Assembly: GCA_014529385.2 (NCBI GenBank)
Contig: CM043968.1
Span: forward strand, 132,874,018-132,938,017
Source: Adiantum capillus-veneris
Lineage: Eukaryota > Streptophyta > Polypodiopsida > Polypodiales > Pteridaceae
Reading direction: 5' to 3'
DNA length: 64,000 nucleotides
The position numbers and the translations under genes were made by a program. The stretch's first letter is position 1, and every line of letters begins with the position of its first letter. The notes under the pieces are model-generated. The model saw only the letters and a program-made list of their open reading frames with translations, did no database searches and had not been told where the DNA came from. Of this stretch, positions 36,905-46,412 are shown piece by piece.

Positions 36905-38150
36905 ACGAGTCCTGACTCAAGAATAGCTGATATAGATCCTGCTCAAGTCCAGCCAAAAAAGCCCTCTTCTTCCGCCGCACCAGTCGTCGGAAGTCAATCT
37001 GTGACTGTCTGTGAGTGACGTCCCCCAAAAGCACCTCCCTCTGAAGTCTAGCTCTAGTCTGGCGGCACTCCTCATCGTACCAGCTTTCTGAGGCATGCTC
37101 CCTTATCAGCGTCTCTGCTCAGGCTGGGTGTGTGGGTATGCCTCTGCTGCTGCATCATGTAATGTCTGTGTCAGTATAGTAGTTAGCTCCTCCAGAGGTT
37201 GCCTCGGGTCCTCAGTGCATAGGCGTCTGTAGATCCCGTCTATGTATACAGAATCCGTCTCCCGTGTGAAGGTGTAGCGAGTAGGGGTTGCTACTCGTGG
37301 CCTGTGTGCTGCACTGAACTGGAAGGAGATGGTCATCGACACCAGAGCATGTTCCACTGCCACCCCGACCGGTCTCGGCTCAACCGTGAGGTCCTGGATA
37401 CTAGAGATGAGATTCGGCTGTGCCATGACATAGTCCACTGTGCTGGCTCCATGTTTGCGTGGGAAGCATGTAAAACCTCCCGCATCAGGAAATCTCTGTA
37501 GGCCGTTCAAGATGGCCAATCCATGTGAAGTGCCCATGTCTATCAGGTGTCGCCCATACTCAGTATATTCCACATCGTGTGATCATCTGGAAAGGCCCGT
37601 CTCTCCAGCATCTAGCTCTCTTAGCATCTCCTCTGAAGTATCATAAAACACTGCCTGGTGATGGGCAGTCCTAGTATTGAAGTCCCCTAGGATGATAATG
37701 TCACCGTCCCTAGAGAACTCCCATATGTCATCATCCAAAATAGAGAAAGGGGACTGTCCTCTGGGTGATGCATAAACTGATGTACTCGGGGGAAAGTAGC
37801 AAATAGCTAGATAGAGGTATCTGTCTGTCTCTGCTGTCAGTCTCACCCACATGTACCTAGCCTGCTCGTCCCTGCGGGCTATATGTATCAGTGGCTGTAG
37901 ATCCTCTCTAAATTAACACTGCCACTCCCCCCGAGCCCTGCCCTCTGTGCTCTGAGCGTGTCTCCTATCTGTAGGCTGTCTCCCACCTGTATCCATTGAT
38001 GTGAGGCATGGATTGCCCAGGGGCGTGGTATGTCTTAGAGTAAAAGATGATGTCTCTTCCAGTAAAGCTATCCTCAAAGGCACCCAAATCAAGACGCATA
38101 GATCCATTGCAGTTCCAGGCAACTACTTTGAGTGTGGTCCCATAGGTCTC
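36870..38150 (-). pseudogene. GA-LINE copy 4 endonuclease, inner copy
   Basis: Frames include GTAMDLCVLIWVPL, DIIILGDFNTRTAHHQ, TVDYVMAQPNLISSIQ and VEHALVSM (the usual DH pair reads EH). It has six Gs at about 37927-37932, so the reading frame passes through the G run intact, but an extra A in GTTAATTTAG then stops it. It differs from the outer copy and from copy 3, for example FPDAGGFTCFPRKH where they have FPAVGGFTCFPHRH. Confidence 0.8.
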
Positions 38151-38217
38151 GCACCGTCATGTGGAGCGTCGCTCTAGTATTACCACGTTTTCGTCTCTGT
38201 GGAGGAAATAGGGGGGG

Positions 38218-39490
38218 GGGGGGGGGGGGGGGACTGCTCATGAAAGAGCCGCCACGCCTCACGCGAGTCCTGACTCAAGAATAGCTGGTATAGATCCTGC
38301 TCGAGTTGAGCCAAAAAAGCCCTCTTCTTCCGCCGCACCAGGCGTCGGAAGTCAATCTGTGACTGTCTGTGAGTGACGTCCCCCAAAAGCACCTCCTTCT
38401 GAAGTCTAGCTCTAGTATGGCGGCACTCCTCATCGTACCGGCTGTTCTGAGGCATGCTCCCTGATCGGCGTCTCTGCTCAGGCTGGGTGTGTGGGTATGC
38501 CTCTGCTGCTGCATCATGTAATGTCCGTGTCAGTATAGTAGTTAGCTCCTCCAGAGGTTGCCTCGGGTCCTCAGTGCATAGGCGTCTGTAGATCCCGTCT
38601 ATGTATACAGAATCCGTCTCCCGTGTGAAGGTGTAGCGAGTAGGGGCTGCTACCCGTGGCTTGTGTGCTACACTGAACTGGAAGGAGATGGTCATCGACA
38701 CAAGAGCATGATCCACTGCCACCCCGACCGGTCTGGGCCCAACTGTGAGATCCTGGACACTAGAGATGAGATTCGGCTGTGCCATGACATAGTCCACTGT
38801 GCTGGCTCCATGTCTGTGTGGAAAGCATGTAAAACCTCCCACAGCAGGAAATCTCTGTAGGCCATTCAAGATGGCCAATCCATGTGCGGTGCCCATGTCT
38901 ATCAGGTGTCGCCCATACTCAGTATATTCCACATCGTGTGATAGTCTGGACAGGCCCGTCTCTACCACATCTAGCTCTCTCAGCATCTCCTCCGAAGTAT
39001 CATAAAACACTGTCTGGTGATGGGCAATCCTAGCATTGAAGTCCCCTAGAATGATAATGTCACTATCTCTAGAGAACTCCCATATGTCATCATCCAAAAT
39101 AGAAAAAGGGGACTGTCCTCTGGGTGATGCATAGACTGATGTACTCGGGGGAAAGTAGCAAATAGCAATGTAGAGATATCTGCCTGTCTCTGCTTTCAAT
39201 CTCACCCACATGTACCTAGCCTGCTTATCCCTATGGGCTAGATGTATCAATGGCTGCAGATCCTCTCTAAATAACACTGCCACTCCCCCCCGAGCCCCAT
39301 CCTCTGTGCTCTGAGCGTGTCTCCTGTTTGTAAGCTGTTTCCCACCTGTATCCACTGATGTGAGGCATGAATTGCCCAGGGGCTTGGTGTGTCTTAGAGT
39401 AAAAGATGATGTCTCTTCCAGTAAAGCTATCCTCAAAGGCACCCAAATCAAGACGCATAGATCCATTGCAGTTCCAGGCAACTACTTTGA
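38218..39490 (-). pseudogene. GA-LINE copy 4 endonuclease, outer copy
   Basis: A 433-codon frame covers most of the domain (GGVAVLFRED, YLYIAICYFPPS, IILGDFNAR, TVDYVMAQPN, VDHALVSM). Its N-terminal portion is in the alternative frame (RLDLGAFEDSF, RDIIFYSKTHQ) because of a seven-G run at about 39286-39292, exactly as in copy 3. The linker ends in a 22-base G run (C on the coding strand). Past the start region its sequence is closer to copy 3 than to the inner copy of the same element. Confidence 0.8.
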
Positions 39491-39515
39491 GTGTGGTCCC
39501 ATAGGTCTCGCACCG

Positions 39516-40412
39516 TCATGTGGAGCGTCGCTCTAGTATTACCACGTTTTCGTCTCGGTAAAAAGCGATCTTGCCTTTTTCCCTTGCCGCTCTAATCTCC
39601 GGCATTACTTCCTCCATATGAGCGATCTGCGAGAGGGTGAGACCATCCTCGAGAAAGATGCCAGTCTCTTTAAGAGTTGGTCTTTTCTTCAAGAATGACT
39701 TCTTTGCTTCCATGGAGGGAAAACGGAAGATGCGTGCTCTTTCTTTTGAGGTTTCTCCACTGCCTCCATTTTTCTTTATGCTGCCCAGTCTCCATGCCCT
39801 TGTGTGTGTCGGCTCATGAATCCCCATCAAGGCTGTGAGTTCTTTTACTTCTTCGTCCACATTGCCTTTGTCTTTAAGACCGCAAATTCTTACATGTAAA
39901 GCGCGCACCCTTCTCCTCTGCTCCTCCTCTAGTGTACAGTTAATGATGTTGTTGGGTGTGGACGTGGGCATTATCTCCTTGTCTTTTCCTTTCTTGGCCA
40001 CCTTGATCCATTTCTCGGCTTCGTCCGCCTTCTGTTGGGTTTTGGTAAGAACATCCACCCAAGAAGTCGTCATTTCTTTGTGTTGTTCTTCTCCCTCTTT
40101 GATGGCCCGTACTTGTTCCTTGATCGTGTTGATTTCTTCGATTACTGAGGTTTGCAGTGCGCCCTCTTCCAGTGTGTTTCTTGATCGGGCTTCGGCGAGT
40201 TCTTTCTTGAGTGACGTGATCTCTTCCTCTTGGGTCGTCACTCGGTCTTCCAGCGTGCTTATCTTGCTCTCTTGGATCAGCACACGTCCTTCGAGCATGT
40301 TTATTGTGCCCAAGAGATTGCGGTTCATCTTGGTAATGGTCTCCGTCATTTCATCTTTGCATTTTTGAATGGCATCCTCTAGGGGGTCGGCTTTATCGTT
40401 CGTCTTCCTCAT
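39516..40412 (-). CDS. GA-LINE ORF1: coiled-coil RNA-binding protein
   Basis: A 298-codon intact frame with ATG start. Residues about 20-125 form heptad-rich coiled coil (MLEGRVLIQESKISTLEDRV, TSLKKELAEARSR). Residues about 165-290 (RRVRALHVRICGLKDKG, THTRAWRLGS, KERARIFRFPSMEAKKSFLK, FLEDGLTLSQIAHMEEVMPE) resemble the RRM/C-terminal-domain arrangement of L1-type ORF1 proteins, which form trimers and bind element RNA. It ends 3' of a conserved segment whose last part is duplicated at about 38150-38192. ORF2 starts just after it; overlap or spacing is short. The class assignment is by pattern only. Confidence 0.7.
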   Translation of the reverse strand: MRKTNDKADPLEDAIQKCKDEMTETITKMNRNLLGTINMLEGRVLIQESKISTLEDRVTTQEEEITSLKKELAEARSRNTLEEGALQTSVIEEINTIKEQVRAIKEGEEQHKEMTTSWVDVLTKTQQKADEAEKWIKVAKKGKDKEIMPTSTPNNIINCTLEEEQRRRVRALHVRICGLKDKGNVDEEVKELTALMGIHEPTHTRAWRLGSIKKNGGSGETSKERARIFRFPSMEAKKSFLKKRPTLKETGIFLEDGLTLSQIAHMEEVMPEIRAAREKGKIAFYRDENVVILERRST

Positions 40413-40423
40413 GCTTGATCGCC

Positions 40424-40571
40424 GTCCGCAAGGGTGTTAGATGTACGTGTGCACCCACCCTAGCAACAGGCGCGGCAGTTGGGCGTGTGGGGGAGTCGTC
40501 CGCAAGGGAGTCGCTAGATTCCTGTGTGCACCCACGCTAGCGGCGGTCTCGACGAGTGGTGGAGCGCGAGG
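40424..40571 (-). repeat. two tandem monomers in the GA-LINE 5' region
   Basis: CGTCCGCAAGGG-GT starts both units (about 40423 and 40497, period 74 bp) and each contains GTGTGCACCCAC-CTAGC. Tandem promoter monomers are known in other LINE 5' UTRs; promoter activity here is an inference. Confidence 0.6.
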
Positions 40572-40617
40572 CTGTACGGCCCGGGGGAGATAGCGGTAGT
40601 TACAAATTGGAGAGAGA

Positions 40618-40690
40618 GGGGGGGGCGGGGGGGGGGGGGGGGGGGGGGGGGGGGAAGTATGGTAGATAGAGTGGGGGGAAGATGGGCGAC

Positions 40691-40724
<34 letters not shown>

Positions 40725-40889
40725 TAATCTACGCGTAGGAGAGGGGGAGGAGACATGCTACGCGTAGAAAGTTGGGGGGGCTAGGGCAGCGTGCAACGGG
40801 CGCGGGAGGGGGGAGAGAGAGCGCGTGCACAGTAGGGTGCCACGGGGGTCCAGCGCGCAAGCAGGGTAGGGGGGGGGGGGGGGGGGGGG
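40618..40889. repeat. cluster of long G homopolymers
   Basis: G runs at 40627-40654 (28), 40693-40723 (31) and 40869-40889 (21), with shorter runs between. They lie in the 5' region of GA-LINE copy 4. Confidence 0.95.
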
Positions 40890-40904
40890 AGGGGGGGAGA
40901 GCAA

Positions 40905-41205
40905 AACAATATATGATACGAACAGGTCTGCACCAAAATTACAAAGCTGCGTATTGGTACTTGGTTTTGCAGGAAACTGGTGTGTCAACTCAGTCGTTCT
41001 GGTCCCATGGCATGCTATATGGACTCTGGAGGACAAACATGCTCTATAATTTGGTGGATCACCCATATGCTCCCAAACATTGCAAGACAGCTACTGCAGG
41101 GTGACGAGATATGTTTTGTAGTCTTGACTGTTTCCCTGTTTTGAGATTTTGAAACGTTTCATATCGGGGCAAGAAAAAGGTAAAACGTGTTTACATATAA
41201 GTATC
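40905..41205. other. short unique stretch, no gene assigned
   Basis: A plus-strand frame at about 40974-41104 (ETGVSTQSFWSHGMLYGLW), preceded by TTTTGCAG, could be an exon, but I recognise no family. No nicalin-like N-terminal sequence was found on the minus strand. Confidence 0.3.
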
Positions 41206-41412
41206 GACATGCACACACACACACTCACATGCATTGTGTTGTGAGCTTAGTAATCTCATCGAGTATAGATGAGATGCATATACACACACACTCACATGCA
41301 TTGTATTGTGAACTTAGTACTCTCATCGAGTATAGATGAGATTACTAAGTATCGATATGCATGTACATACACACACACGCATCGTATTGTGAACCTACTA
41401 ATCTCATCGAAC
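41206..41412. repeat. tandem repeat, three copies of 65-75 bp
   Basis: The phrase ACACACACTCACATGCATTG-TTGTGA-CTTAGTA-TCTCATCGA recurs three times. CTCATCGAGTATAGATGAG within it is partly palindromic. Confidence 0.75.
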
Positions 41413-41425
41413 AATGTGGAAAGAG

Positions 41426-42001
41426 TGTCACAAATTGATGACGTGGCATGACCACCCGCGGACAATCCGGGCAGGTAACAATACGGCGCTAGCGTGGCAC
41501 GCGGTACAGACAGGCTGACGTGGCATGCTTGTATGGATTCCCAAAAATCACGCTGACTGGCTGATGTGGCACAGTGTAAGGATTTCCGCTTTTTTCGCTG
41601 ACATGCTGACATGGCCAGGCGTACGGATTATCGAATTTTACGCTGGCTGTTTTTGTTGGCAGATTTGAGAGCTAATTGAATTTGGAACCCTCTGCTTTTG
41701 AGTTTACTACTTTTGGGAATCTGCTTTTGGTATCCCTTGTAAGAATAAAGGAGCCCTAAGGGCCTCACTTCTCAGAGCATCAGAACGCAGAGTCTGAGAG
41801 TTGAGGACCCACAGAAGTTGTACTTTGTTCAAAGATTAATACAAAAAGAAATACCGAAAGGGACGCCAGTCATTGGGGCCAATCTCTCTTGGCACGGAAT
41901 TACGCCCGGCTGTGTCGAATCAATTAAATTGTGAAGTGTGTTAAGTGAATCTCTCTTCTGTCGCCACAAAGTTTAAACTTGGGGTGCCCAAGTTTGTTTC
42001 A
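41426..42001 (+). repeat. 5' LTR of element A
   Basis: 576 bp from TGTCACAAATTG to CAAGTTTGTTTCA. It contains an AATAAAGGAGCC signal at about 41745. Confidence 0.65.
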
Positions 42002-42002
42002 G

Positions 42003-42020
42003 TGGTATCACAGCACGGCC
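42003..42020 (+). promoter_or_regulatory. primer-binding site of element A (initiator Met tRNA type)
   Basis: TGGTATCACAGCACGG, one base after the LTR end. It differs from the standard TGGTATCAGAGC at one base in the core. Confidence 0.7.
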
Positions 42021-42066
42021 GATTTCTCTTCTACCGGGAAATCTGATCCTTCTTCTTGCAGCACCT

Positions 42067-43011
42067 ATGGATTCCAAAAAGAAACAAAGGACTCCATCTA
42101 CCACCTCTGAAGCTGGAGGCAGTACCGAAAATTCAAGCGAATTAGCGGAGAATGAGTAGGGGCCACCTCAGCCCTCACAGTATGAACTCATGGAGATGCA
42201 ACGTCAACAACGGGTTGATGAGTGCGAAAAGCAGATGCTTCAGTTTGCCAAGGATCCTCAGTATGCCAAATTTTTGACCCAGCACCCGATTAATGAAGTG
42301 CATACTCATTGGCAGAATACCATTGAGACACAATTCAAATCGGAAATGAAGAAACCTCCTGCTCCGAGGATGTTCACTAAAGAAGAACTCAATGATGTTG
42401 TCAAGACCCGAATCAATCAGATTCTAGACACTAAGAAGACATCGAAGAAGCAATTGAAGAAGCGCAACAAGGGGACTGACTACCCCGGTTACTTGGGCCG
42501 TCAATCTTCTTTTGCAACTGCACAAAAACAGAAGAAGCATGCGCATTTCGAAGGACTACCCAGTTCTTCTTCCTTTTCTTCCGATAGTTCTTCTAGCTCT
42601 TCCTCTTCCGACTCGAGCGAGGAGGAATAAAAGGGCAAGAAGCGAAGCAAGAAACAAAGTTTTGGAAAGAACTGGAAAAAGGCAAAGAATATCAAATTCC
42701 GACCAATTCATGACAATTCTATGGAGGAGTCATCCTCTAACAGTTCGGACTCCGACGATCACATGTTTTATGCAAAGAAGAAACACTTTTACAGAGCCAA
42801 TCAGTATGATTTCCTCGAAGACAAGAACAAAGAGACAAGATTTCCTCGAAGACAAGAACAAAGAGACAAACGAATTTAAAGAGGGTGGATAGTCAGTGAA
42901 ATTTGAACCCTTTTCTGGATTCCAAGATGCTCCGAAGGCTTTGGCTTTCATTCAGCAGTTTGATAAAGCCTTCTCCGGAGGGCACTACCAGAGCACTCCA
43001 AGATTAGGAGG
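42067..43011 (+). pseudogene. element A gag, truncated and mutated
   Basis: ATG at 42067, 30 codons, then an in-frame TAG. The frame resumes as EMQRQQRVDECEKQMLQ to a Ser/Glu-rich stretch (ending SSDSSEEE) and a stop at 42628-42630. Downstream, PFSGFQDAPKALAFIQQFDK matches element D's TGFDDRKKALSFLQQFDK, marking the start of the gag domain. A 31-bp perfect tandem duplication (about 42808-42869) shifts the frame. Element B interrupts it at 43011. Confidence 0.7.
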
Positions 43012-44507
43012 TGTCACAAACCGGAGCGCATAACAATTTAAAATATACTCGGATAAATAGAATTTATCACTTAATATTGAAGCCAGAGGATATAGAGAGA
43101 GATAGAGAGTGAGAAGATCGACACAGTACTGCGACCAGAAGATGGGCTGCTCCCCCCTCTTAAAGAGAATTCTTTATTAGGGAGAATCTTTTTACAAGCA
43201 CAAGAACCGGAGAAAACCCCTCCCTTCTAAATCTCTGACTCGATGGTCGTTCCTTCCCGCAAGGGAAATCCGAGAGACGAGCTCTCAATCCTTTTTCCGT
43301 CTGTACTCGGAGTTGAGACTCCGCAAACAATTTCCGAATTCCGTTTTCGGAATTCCCAAGCGTAGGCCGAAGCCTTCTCGCTTCTCCTTCGCGATGAAGT
43401 ACCTGCAAACACACACGCAAACACACGACAACAATTCGTATGGCGAATCCACAATAGGTACCTGTCGCTCTTGCGCGAGAAAAGCGACTTCCGTGCTTCG
43501 TAGTCTCGCGCGATCTCTCGCGTCTTCTGGCGGTAGAGTCTTCTCTTGATGGCGCTGGTAACTTGCTTTCAGTGAGGGCATGTGGTGCTTTTATAGCTCC
43601 TTGGCCACGGCATGAATAGCTGCTCGCGTAGAGATCGTGGCCGTTTTTTTTTTTTTCTTCTTTTTCTTTTATCTTTTTTTTTTTTTTGTTCTACCCGAAA
43701 TAGGGAGAGAGAATTCGTTGGCTGGTTTTGTTGCTTTATTTTCTAAGTGGCTGCCCACTTATTAAGTGGACGGCCGGCATATTTTAAAATTGGTCTGAAC
43801 CTGCCCAAAAACTCAATAAAACCTTATAAGTTTAAAACAATGCTTTTCACAACACTTCCCATGCGTCCCTGGATGCAACCACATGCATGAATGCAATGCA
43901 AACATAGATTCCTCGCGGGAAAGCATCTGCTCTTCCCGGAAAACTCGCTAAAATATTCCGCTTTTTAAGAAAAGCTTCTCAGAACCCATCTTTATTCTTG
44001 TGCTTGCGTCTTTACGCGTATTCCTCTTTTCCAGTTCGGATTTCCTCTCGACTATGGATATCCCCTTTTCAATGCACCCGTCACCCACCTTGTGACGCAT
44101 CAGGAATACCCATCACCTAGTCCTTTCCTACCGAACTTAGCTACAATCCCCTTCACGATACTCTATGTCACCCATCCTATGACGCATCAGAGATGTCCGT
44201 TTCCGGATGGTCGGATACTTCTTCCCGATGCTCCCTGTCACCCATCCGATGTGACGCATCAGAAGTACCCGTTCTTGGTGGCCTTACAGATATTCCCGTT
44301 CACACTGCTCCCGTCATTACTTTGAATGACGCAGTAGGAATACTCTGTACTCGGATGTCTCCAGTGAGAAAAACCCTCTCACTTAAAATTCCAATAATTC
44401 ATTTAGAATTAGTTTCTTGGTGTTCCAAGCGAGAAAACCCTCTCACTTATAAATCTAATAATTCATTTAGAATTATTTTTTAGTCAGATAAAGCCAATTT
44501 AGCAACA
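43012..44507 (-). repeat. 3' LTR of element B
   Basis: On the element strand it starts TGTTGCTAAATTGGC after a purine tract (AAGTGAGAGGGA) and ends GGTTTGTGACA. It contains a poly-T/poly-A tract near 43645-43690. Confidence 0.75.
44079..44340 (-). promoter_or_regulatory. four TGACG-palindrome repeats in element B's U3
   Basis: GTCACCCA-C-(G/T)TGACGCATCAG occurs at about 44080, 44166 and 44237, and a weaker GTCATT...AATGACGCAG at 44312. Spacing is 71-86 bp. TGACG is the core of plant as-1/TGA bZIP sites. The other LTR has the first three at 48239-48420. The enhancer role is inferred. Confidence 0.5.
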
Positions 44508-46412
44508 TCCCTCTCACTTATAAACAGTTGTCCTCAACTGTAGAGGTCCAACTGAACTGCCGGGGAGAAACCGGAAAATTTCAAATCTTGCTCAATGGTG
44601 AGTTGAGCCAGTCCTTTCTCAAAAGAGAACTTAGAAATTAAATTATACAAAAATTCAATAATTCAATACTTACCTTACCATTTCATGTCCTTCCTCTAGT
44701 ACCTCGAGGATATCCTTCACCATTCATTAAACTTACGAGCCATGTAAGAACTCGTCATTCGCGTCTTTCCGAGAATCTGTTAACTCAATTCCACCTTCTC
44801 AATCCCGAGAAGAATCATCCTCCTAAAAATAAATTTAGGTCTATGTCCTTGCACATAACCTTGCGCTATTAGTCCTGAGGATATTAAATCTCTTGTGTCC
44901 TCCCACATAGGGAATTCCTAAATCATAAGAGTATTAATCTTGATGTCTTCCTTCACAAACAAAGTGTGTGATCACCTTAAAGAAGGTTCTTGTTTCGGGC
45001 CGTCGCTCAACGTAGGCGGACGGTTCCAATCCGAAGATTCCTTGTGCACGGCGCACTTCCTTCCAATCTTTTCCTCCTTGCAAGCATCAATGACGCCTTG
45101 CAAAATCTCAGGCAGATAGGATTCTAGCCATAGCATTTTCTGTACGTACGTTCAAACCTAGTTCACAATAGAGTGAACCCTCTTTGATTCTCAGGGATGT
45201 TCTCCCATATGTAATTCTTACCATTTTGAAACGGTTGGCGAATTATATTCTTACGAACAGAATAGTTTGAATTTATTCCAGCAACGTGTAAATGCTACTT
45301 GAACTGCTCATGGAGAAACATATACCGCAACCAAAAGTTGCTACTGTAATGGTAAAAGCACATAGCGTACTCAATGATCAACGACCATTGGAAAACCTCT
45401 TCTCCGTAGAGAAGCTCAAATTCCTTCTACCAAACACATCTCAAATAGAGATTCTCGTGTCGGAATATTCTTGCGCGCAAAAAGGCGCTCAAGAGAGTAT
45501 AACAAACTCTCGTCCAGTTCCTGGCATAGGTCTGCATCTTCGTGTGTTATCCATGTACTCAAAAGTGTACATAATTCTTAAGCTCTGTTAGAGTTTCGAT
45601 GAACCTAGGAAATTTCCTTCCCTTCGTAAGATCCTTAGAGCGAAGACGCTCAACTTGACAATCCCTTGGCTCGATCTTAGAGCAAAACCCGCTCATCAAA
45701 TAATTCTTGGATTCCTCAAGCACAGGCCGTAGTTGTCGCTTGTTCCTTCCCTCATAAAGAGAGTGTTCATTCACTTATGCAAAAAGCACTACCATATTTT
45801 CCCTTACCGGGTAGGGGTTGTGGGCTTAAAGAGTACCCAAGCTTCATGAAAGCTTTTCTTTGCTTGAAAGCTCAGAATGGTTCCTTCATAATTTCCTACC
45901 CACAATAGCAGGTAATTTGTTGGAGAACTACCGGATACCAGATCAATCATGGATCTTCCGGATGGTTAAGCAAAGTAGTTCATCGTATAAAACAATGTTC
46001 TGACTCAACCTTACTCTCATAAACACTCGAGAGTGATTGTCCTGGTTAGACACGTACATATCTCGTGCATAAAAGCAATACGCGGTTGATGAGTTCCTCA
46101 AAGATTTAACTTTGATCAAAGACCTACCCTCTCACTTAAAGTGTGAGGGTCAAAAACTCGGGAGTTAAATTGAATTCCCTTACTCCAAACTTTCTCCGGA
46201 TAGCAATGTATCCTTCGAGGAGAGGTAACAAAAATTCGTTGTTTCTGTGTTCAATGGTTCTTGTCCCACTGCGGGGATTGTATTCTATGTACACTAAGGT
46301 GTACACTTTCAGCTTTTATTGCTGACTCTACCATCTGCTGCAAAGTATCTTGCAGATGGGTTTACAAAATTCGGGCAATAGTCCTTCGTTAAATTTGTTC
46401 ATCTTTCCTTCC
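44508..46412. other. element B interior 3' of gag, no ORF recognised
   Basis: Non-coding-like sequence between gag and the polypurine tract. Only short frames. No protease, RT, RNase H or integrase motif was found in either orientation. Confidence 0.55.

Larger units (their letters stand above)
36839..39556 (-). repeat. 1.35-kb tandem duplication inside GA-LINE copy 4
   Basis: Unit 1 is 36839-38192 and unit 2 is 38193-39551; the boundaries share GTCTC (36839, 38193, 39552). Each unit covers the end of ORF1 and the whole endonuclease. The junction joins the endonuclease-polymerase linker to ORF1 with this 5-bp microhomology. The units differ at many positions. Confidence 0.9.
34236..40900 (-). 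mobile_element. GA-LINE copy 4, nearly full length with internal duplication
   Basis: A minus-strand non-LTR element. The 3' tail is GAAAT repeats at 34236-34254, directly beside (G)10(AG)3 at 34223-34239. Reading along the element: a G/C-rich 5' region (40430-40900, end not certain), ORF1 (40412-39516), endonuclease copy 2, a duplicated 1.35-kb segment with endonuclease copy 1, then the reverse transcriptase and finger. On the right, G-rich sequence gives way to unique sequence after AGAGCAAAAC at about 40905. It lies upstream of the first recognised nicalin exon, probably in an intron and in gene orientation. Confidence 0.85.
41426..43011 (+). mobile_element. element A: LTR element 5' part, interrupted by element B
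   Basis: LTR 41426-42001 (TGTCAC...TTTCA), primer-binding site at 42003, decayed gag to 43011, where element B begins. The 3' part is expected beyond the right edge of the window, after B and LINE C. The LTR shares a GAAATACCGAAAGG-CGCC block and GGGGCCAATCT with element D, and the gag resembles D's, so A and D belong to related families; A is older. Confidence 0.75.

Noticed and set aside
39835-40368. 177-codon plus-strand frame rich in Ser and Leu
   Set aside because: Antisense shadow of the GA-LINE ORF1, whose minus-strand frame has clear coiled-coil structure.
40974-41104. Possible exon (ETGVSTQSFWSH...) after TTTTGCAG
   Set aside because: No family recognised, no downstream exon found, and it is on the strand opposite to nicalin; kept only as a note.
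43160-43581. Several overlapping frames repeated at 47.4-47.7 kb
   Set aside because: They recur only because they lie in the two LTRs of element B. They are not conserved as one frame and have no domain.
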